From Streptomyces hokutonensis (GTDB lineage: Bacteria > Actinomycetota > Actinomycetes > Streptomycetales > Streptomycetaceae): a stretch of DNA of 64,000 nt. Of this stretch, positions 59,750 to 64,000 are shown piece after piece (positions within the stretch are counted from its first letter, which is position 1; each line of letters starts with the position of its first letter). The position numbers and the translations under genes are program-made. The notes under the pieces are model-generated. The model searched no databases. It was not told the DNA's origin and saw nothing but the letters and a program-made list of their open reading frames with translations. The stretch covers positions 124,001 to 188,000 of the forward strand of contig NZ_BARG01000033.1 of NCBI RefSeq assembly GCF_000376565.1, in the 5' to 3' direction.

Positions 59750-59885
59750 CCCGTCACCGCTCCACGCTGTACGACCGCCCGTCGTTTCTCCGTGCCGCAC
59801 GCGGTACGACCGCCCGTCGCCTCTCCGCGCTCCACGCGGCGCCACCACCCGTCACCCCTCCCCGCCCCACGCGGCGCCACCTCTC
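59750..59885. repeat. Tandem ~35-bp repeats across the 3' end of the HEAT-repeat gene
   Basis: The hexamer CCCGTC starts repeat units at 59750, 59778, 59813 and 59848 (spacings 28, 35, 35). Each unit also carries a CTCC-rich and CACGCGG(C/T) part. The last unit covers the final codons and stop (59852) of the HEAT-repeat gene, and the others follow downstream of it. The pattern is too short and degenerate for CRISPR and looks like slippage duplication at a gene end. Confidence 0.75.
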
Positions 59886-61861
59886 GCCACCATCTCCCGG
59901 CACACAGCCAACAGCCGCTCGTCCTCCAATACGTCCCGGCTCCCATGTCCGCCGCTCCGCGCCAAGTGCCGTCGTGGCGCGGCGAGTTCCGCCTCCACCA
60001 GGTCGCGCAGCGATGCCCCGGCCGCCCCCATGCCGACCAGGCACGCGGCGACAGCGCCCCGCATACGCGGATGCCCGGTCCAAGCCGACCGCAGCACCGG
60101 AAGCACCCTCTCCGCATCCCCGGTCACCCGCCACAGCGCCCGCGCCCCCCCGACCCGCTCCTCCACGCACTCCGCCGCCACCATCCCCGCCAGCCCGTCC
60201 GACGCGACCCGCGCGGCCACCCCCACCCGCGCCAGCACGTCCGCAGCCACCCGGCGCCGCTGCCCGTCCGGACTCGCCAACTCCCGCAACAGGGACGGCA
60301 GTACGGCCGGCGCATCCCCCTCCACCGACCACAACGCACCCGCCGCGACACCCGCACAGTCGGACTCCAACAGCCCCCGCAGCACCGGTACGACACCCTC
60401 CGCCCCGACCCCGAACACATCGAGCGCCCGCACCGCCGACGCCACGACCCGCTGCCCGGACCGCACCCCGTCCGGCACCCCGCGCAACAGCCGCAGCACC
60501 TCCGGCACGGCCTCCCGGTCGGCGAGCGCGGTCAGCGCGGACAGCAGCGGTACGGCGCGGTCGGACGTCTCCGGGGAGTCGAGGGGTACACGGCCGAGCC
60601 GGTGCCGCAACGCCGGGGCGAGCGGTGCGGCCGAGCGGCCCAGGTGGACGATCACCCGCCCCAGGTCGTCGGGTACGACGGGCCCCGCGAGCACCTCGGC
60701 CAGTACCGGTGCCGCCCGTGGATCGCCGCTGCGGGCAAGGGCCTTGAGCGCGCCGCCCAGCGCCGGCGCCCCACGCTCCCAGCGCTCCGTCCACAGGTCG
60801 GGGCGCGCGCTCACCAGCGCCTGCAGGTGATCGGCGGCCGGCGCGGCCAGGTGGAAGAGTTCCCCCAGGACCGACGACGCGGCATCGCGCAACCGGCCCG
60901 CCTCCGTGCCCAGTTGCTCTCCGACCAGCGCGACCAGTGCCGAGTGGTCGGCCCGCCACTCGCGGAACAGTCCGGCCGACATCCACACCCCGTTGCACCG
61001 ATCGGTGGAGTCCGGAGCGGCCAACTGCCCTTCCAACAGGGCGATCCGCTCGGCGAGCCGCCCGCCGAGCGCGGTGTGCAGCGTGCGCACGAGCTGCGCG
61101 CCCTCCTCGTCCGAGGGGCGAAGTCGCCACAACCGCCCGGCGAGCGTGTCCGGGCAGTCGATGTCGTCCCGTCCATGGAGGCCCGACCGGCGCCGCTCGG
61201 ACCGCTCCCCGAGCAGGCCCACGACCCTCGGGACCAGGTCGGCGGGGAGCAGATCCGGTGCGCAGCCCGCGAGTTGGCCGAGTGCGGCGAGCCGTAGCCC
61301 GGGATCGTACGGCGGAGTGCCGAGTGCCAGCAGGGTGTCCAGGGCCTCGGAGGCGTGGGCCGGAAACCGTCGTACGAACAGACCGAGGCTCTCGACGAGA
61401 GCGAGCAGCACCCGGTCGTCGCGTTCGACCGTGATCCGCTGCCGCAACAGGTCCAGCACGCGCGCGGGTTGATCGAGGAACCGGACCAGGCCCTCGGCCG
61501 CGGCCCGGCGCACACCGGGGTCCCGGTCGCCGACGAGCACGACGAAGACCTCGGCCCCGGCCCGTAAGGCGGCCTCCGCCGGCCCGCGCCCCCGCCCGAT
61601 GCCGACCAGAAGCTCCACCAACTCGCCCCGCTCCGCGACCCCCTCCTCGACGGCGAGCTCGAGCAGAAACGGAACGCAGGCGAGCGTCGAGTCGTACACC
61701 GTCCCCTGGCGGTGCACCACGCCGTACATCCCGTCGAGGGCGCTCGCCCGCTCGACAGGGTCCGTGGAGGCCAGTCCTCTGAGCAGTCCGGGCACGTCCT
61801 CCGCACTGCCGTACGCATGGCGCAGCGAGGCCCAGTCGACCTCGTCGATCCCCGTGAACAC
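59852..61861 (-). CDS. HEAT-repeat protein
   Basis: The 669-residue all-helical protein is built of HEAT/PBS-type repeats: DPVERASALDGMYGVVH, DRDPGVRRAAAEGLVRFL, SGDPRAAPVLAEVLAGP and SPDGQRRRVAADVLARVG. No catalytic motif, signal peptide or membrane segment is seen. HEAT scaffolds bind proteins or nucleic acid; the AlkD DNA glycosylases share this fold, but I see no AlkD signature here. GTG 61861 has GGGGAGGG upstream. A very good DNA-damage-type promoter lies 36 bp upstream, hinting at a repair-linked scaffold role (inference). Confidence 0.82.
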   Translation of the reverse strand: MFTGIDEVDWASLRHAYGSAEDVPGLLRGLASTDPVERASALDGMYGVVHRQGTVYDSTLACVPFLLELAVEEGVAERGELVELLVGIGRGRGPAEAALRAGAEVFVVLVGDRDPGVRRAAAEGLVRFLDQPARVLDLLRQRITVERDDRVLLALVESLGLFVRRFPAHASEALDTLLALGTPPYDPGLRLAALGQLAGCAPDLLPADLVPRVVGLLGERSERRRSGLHGRDDIDCPDTLAGRLWRLRPSDEEGAQLVRTLHTALGGRLAERIALLEGQLAAPDSTDRCNGVWMSAGLFREWRADHSALVALVGEQLGTEAGRLRDAASSVLGELFHLAAPAADHLQALVSARPDLWTERWERGAPALGGALKALARSGDPRAAPVLAEVLAGPVVPDDLGRVIVHLGRSAAPLAPALRHRLGRVPLDSPETSDRAVPLLSALTALADREAVPEVLRLLRGVPDGVRSGQRVVASAVRALDVFGVGAEGVVPVLRGLLESDCAGVAAGALWSVEGDAPAVLPSLLRELASPDGQRRRVAADVLARVGVAARVASDGLAGMVAAECVEERVGGARALWRVTGDAERVLPVLRSAWTGHPRMRGAVAACLVGMGAAGASLRDLVEAELAAPRRHLARSGGHGSRDVLEDERLLAVCREMVARGGAAWGGEG

Positions 61862-61896
61862 GTTGCCCTCCCCAGACGAAGTGCCAACTGATCGCG

Positions 61897-61919
61897 AGTC
61901 TGCACCACGCCACTGACAA
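61897..61919 (-). promoter_or_regulatory. PafBC/RecA-NDp-type DNA-damage promoter motif before the HEAT-repeat gene
   Basis: On the minus strand it reads TTGTCAGTGGC, GTGGTG, CAGACT. The first 11 bases equal the published motif TTGTCAGTGGC and the N6 spacing to the -10-like hexamer is kept. It lies 35 bp upstream of the GTG start. Confidence 0.7.
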
Positions 61920-61947
61920 CGAAGCGGAATCGAGAGGTGACCGAGGG

Positions 61948-63615
61948 TCAGTCCCCGTCGGGCAGGGCGCGGGAGAGGATCGCGCCGAGGTCGGTGGAGT
62001 CGGGGAGGGTGCCGAAGGAGTATCCCCAGTCGCCGCCCAGCCGGGTCGCGCAGAAGGCGTCGGCGACAGCGGGCGGGGCGTGCCGTACCAGGAGGGACGC
62101 CTGGAGGGTGAGCGCCATCTGCTCGACGAGGCGGCGCGCGCCCGTCTCCGTCGCCTCGCTCAGCGCGCTCTTCAGCCGGCTCGCCGCCGCGTCCAGGCGG
62201 GCGTCCGCGCCTCGCGCCAGGGCGAGTTCGGTGAACAGGGCCTCCGCCGGGCCGGGGTCCCGGCTCAACGCCCGTAGTACGTCAAGGGCGTTGACGTTCC
62301 CCGAGCCCTCCCAGATGGAGAGGAGGGGCGCCTCGCGGTAGTGGCGGGGCATGCCGGAGTCCTCGGCGTAGCCGTTGCCGCCGAGGCACTCCAGGGCCTC
62401 CGCCGTGAAGGCCGGGCCGCGTTTGGTGACCCAGTACTTGCCCACGGCGGTGGCGATCCGGCGGAACGCGGCCTCGGAGTCGTCCCCGCGCACCGCACGG
62501 TCCGCCGCGCCCGACAGCCGCAGGGTGAGGGTCGTCGCGGCCTCCGACTCCAGCGCCAGATCGGCCAACACATTGCGCATCAGCGGCTGTTCGAGCAGCC
62601 GTGCGCCGAACGCGCCGCGGTGGCGCACATGGTGACCCGCCTCGACGAGCGTCTTGCGCATCAGCGTCGCCGACATCATCACGCAGTCCAGGCGGGTGCA
62701 GTTGACCATCTCGATGATGGTCTTGACACCGCGCCCCTCGGGTCCGACCAGCCAGGCGACGGTCCCGTCGAACTCCGGCTCCGAGGACGCGTTGGACCGG
62801 TTGCCCAGCTTGTCCTTCAGCCGCTGGATACGGAACACGTTGCGGCTGCCGTCGGGCAGCACGCGGGGCACCAGGAAGCACGACAGCCCGCCCGGAGCCT
62901 GCGCCAGCACGAGGAACACGTCGCACATCGGCGCCGACGTGAACCACTTGTGCCCGCGCAGTGTGTACACCCCGGGTTCGGCGGTCGGGGTGGCCGCCGT
63001 GGTGTTCGTGCGGACGTCCGAGCCGCCCTGCTTCTCCGTCATCCCCATGCCGGCCAGCAGCCCGCGCTTCTCGGTCGGGGCGCGCAGACCCGGTGCGTAC
63101 ACCCGGCTGGTGAGCAACGGCTCGTAGACCGCGGCCAGTTCGGGCTGGGCGCGCAGCGCGGGAACGGCGGCGTACGTCATCGAGGTCGGGCAGCCGTGTC
63201 CGGCGTCGGTGTGCCCCCACACCAACCCCCGTGCGGTACGGGCCACATGGGCACCGGGTCGCTCGTCCGCCCAGGGCGCGCCCGCCAGTCCCTCGGCGAC
63301 GGCGACGCCCATCAGCCGGTGCCAGCTCGGGTGGAACTCGACCTCGTCGATCCGGTTGCCGTACCGGTCGTGCGTGCGCAGCTCCGGCTCGTGCCGGTTC
63401 GCCTGCTCACCCCACTCCTGCGCCTCCGCACTCCCCGCCGCCCGACCGAGCCGCCGTACGTCCTCCTCGGCCCAGCCGGCCCCCTCCCGGCGCAGCCCCT
63501 CGAGCAGGGCCGTGTCCTCGGAGGCGTCGTAGGGGGTCAGGGGCGGGGGCTGGTTGGTGACGTCGTGCGTGGCGTTCCGGGGCTGGGGCGGCGTGTGCGC
63601 GAGTGTGTGGGCCAT
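61948..63615 (-). CDS. AidB-like acyl-CoA dehydrogenase
   Basis: The 555-residue flavoprotein has the acyl-CoA dehydrogenase core in AidB-type length: GHGCPTSMTYAAVPAL, GMGMTEKQGGSDVRTNTT, LRGHKWFTSAPMCDVFLVL, ECLGGNGYAEDSGMPRHYRE and LSIWEGSGNVNALDVLR. E. coli AidB is an alkylation-response flavoprotein that binds DNA; others act as isovaleryl-CoA-like dehydrogenases. The start MAHTLAHTPPQ is usual for streptomycete homologues. It diverges from a PaaX-type regulator across a 74-bp gap, implying control by it. Confidence 0.92.
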   Translation of the reverse strand: MAHTLAHTPPQPRNATHDVTNQPPPLTPYDASEDTALLEGLRREGAGWAEEDVRRLGRAAGSAEAQEWGEQANRHEPELRTHDRYGNRIDEVEFHPSWHRLMGVAVAEGLAGAPWADERPGAHVARTARGLVWGHTDAGHGCPTSMTYAAVPALRAQPELAAVYEPLLTSRVYAPGLRAPTEKRGLLAGMGMTEKQGGSDVRTNTTAATPTAEPGVYTLRGHKWFTSAPMCDVFLVLAQAPGGLSCFLVPRVLPDGSRNVFRIQRLKDKLGNRSNASSEPEFDGTVAWLVGPEGRGVKTIIEMVNCTRLDCVMMSATLMRKTLVEAGHHVRHRGAFGARLLEQPLMRNVLADLALESEAATTLTLRLSGAADRAVRGDDSEAAFRRIATAVGKYWVTKRGPAFTAEALECLGGNGYAEDSGMPRHYREAPLLSIWEGSGNVNALDVLRALSRDPGPAEALFTELALARGADARLDAAASRLKSALSEATETGARRLVEQMALTLQASLLVRHAPPAVADAFCATRLGGDWGYSFGTLPDSTDLGAILSRALPDGD

Positions 63616-63622
63616 ACGGGCA

Positions 63623-63662
63623 GTGTTGCACTATTCCTGCGGTCGCATCAATGATGTAACAC
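63623..63662. promoter_or_regulatory. Inverted repeat between the AidB-like and PaaX-type genes
   Basis: GTGTTGCA (63623-63630) and TGTAACAC (63655-63662) form an inverted repeat with 7 of 8 pairs matched and a 24-nt spacer. The AT-rich spacer probably contains one or both promoters. It is the likely operator of the divergent PaaX-type regulator. Confidence 0.4.
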
Positions 63663-63689
63663 GATGGCTGCCCCGTAGAGTACGAGGCC

Positions 63690-64000
63690 ATGCGGATGAA
63701 CGAGTCGGAAGGGCCCGGTGAGGTGGACCTGCGTCCGTTGTCCGCGCGCTCGGTCGTCCTCAGCCTGCTGCTGGGCACGCATCCGCCCGAGCTGCCCGTA
63801 CGGGATCTGCTGCGGGCCGTCGAGCCGCTCGGCGTCGCCGGATCCACCCTGCGGGCCGCGCTCAGCCGGATGGTCGCGGCCGGAGATCTGCGGAGCACGG
63901 ACGCCGTCTACCGGCTCAGCGACCGGCTGCTGGAACGCCAGCGCCGCCAGGACATCGCCGTACACCCCGAGACCCGCCCCTGGGACGGCGACTGGGAGAT
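63690..64000 (+). CDS. PaaX-family transcriptional regulator, N-terminal part cut by window edge
   Basis: About 103 residues are visible before the sequence ends. The N-terminal winged helix fits PaaX: LSARSVVLSLLLGTHPPELP, VAGSTLRAALSRMVAAGDLR and VYRLSDRLLERQRRQDIA. PaaX represses phenylacetyl-CoA and related acyl-CoA catabolic genes and is released by the CoA ester. The neighbour is an acyl-CoA dehydrogenase, matching this role. The C-terminal effector domain lies outside the window. Confidence 0.82.
   Translation, partial: MRMNESEGPGEVDLRPLSARSVVLSLLLGTHPPELPVRDLLRAVEPLGVAGSTLRAALSRMVAAGDLRSTDAVYRLSDRLLERQRRQDIAVHPETRPWDGDWE

Overview
The window is chromosomal DNA from a high-GC actinomycete, almost certainly a Streptomyces. 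Supporting signs are the very high third-position GC, many GTG starts, a sugar ABC importer with no ATPase of its own (streptomycetes share MsiK), large LAL and SARP/AfsR-type regulators, a PP2C phosphatase with a kinase-like domain, an Rv1733c-family protein and several secreted glycoside hydrolases. No rRNA, tRNA, integrase, transposase or CRISPR array was found. The first gene is cut at its 3' end by the left edge and the last gene is cut at its 3' end by the right edge.

Layout. (1) 1-6459: a multi-module secreted glycanase (probably GH87 alpha-1,3-glucanase) and a LAL-type LuxR regulator. (2) 6780-12845: an animal-type heme peroxidase, a trypsin-like protease fused to an alpha/beta hydrolase, an OsmC protein and a secreted alpha/beta hydrolase. 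The first two share an upstream 16-nt motif. (3) 12902-23442, all on the minus strand: acyl-CoA carboxylase beta subunit, FadD32-type fatty acyl-AMP ligase, Pks13-type condensase (ACP-KS-AT-ACP-TE), Ag85-fold esterase, PucR regulator and cutinase. This is the gene set mycobacteria use for the final mycolic acid condensation, in a genus that makes no mycolic acids. (4) 23656-36909: a glycan-utilisation regulon of a beta-helix hydrolase (GH28/GH49-like), GH125, two GH76, GH27-CBM13, a lipoprotein-dependent sugar importer and a LacI repressor. Five near-identical LacI-type operators tie these transcription units together, and DasR (dre)-like palindromes lie beside some of them. The enzymes fit alpha-mannan or galactomannan of fungal walls. 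(5) 36917-52628: hemerythrin/PPOX pair, SARP-type regulator, amidohydrolase, MFS exporter, PP2C phosphatase, methyltransferase, TerD-like protein, HAD phosphatase, Lrp regulator and FUSC transporter. (6) 52629-64000: a decaying ~230-bp tandem repeat made from the end of the FUSC gene, lactonase, CbiX-like protein, GlcNAc-kinase-like ATPase, uracil-DNA glycosylase, BNR-repeat protein, Rv1733c-family membrane protein, HEAT-repeat protein, AidB-like acyl-CoA dehydrogenase and a divergent PaaX regulator.

How the parts fit. The glycanase regulon is coherent: secreted GH76 and GH27 enzymes would release oligosaccharides, the binding protein and two permeases import them, and cytoplasmic GH125 trims them, with LacI sensing the sugar. 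The Pks13-like operon would activate a fatty acid (FadD32-like), carboxylate the partner (AccD), condense the two (Pks13-like) and possibly transfer the product outside the cell (Ag85-fold esterase). Two minus-strand genes near the right end (BNR and HEAT) carry promoters matching the actinobacterial LexA-independent (PafBC/RecA-NDp) DNA-damage motif; ung lies just downstream of the BNR gene.

Limits: all family assignments come from reading motifs by eye. No database search, structure prediction or statistics was run.
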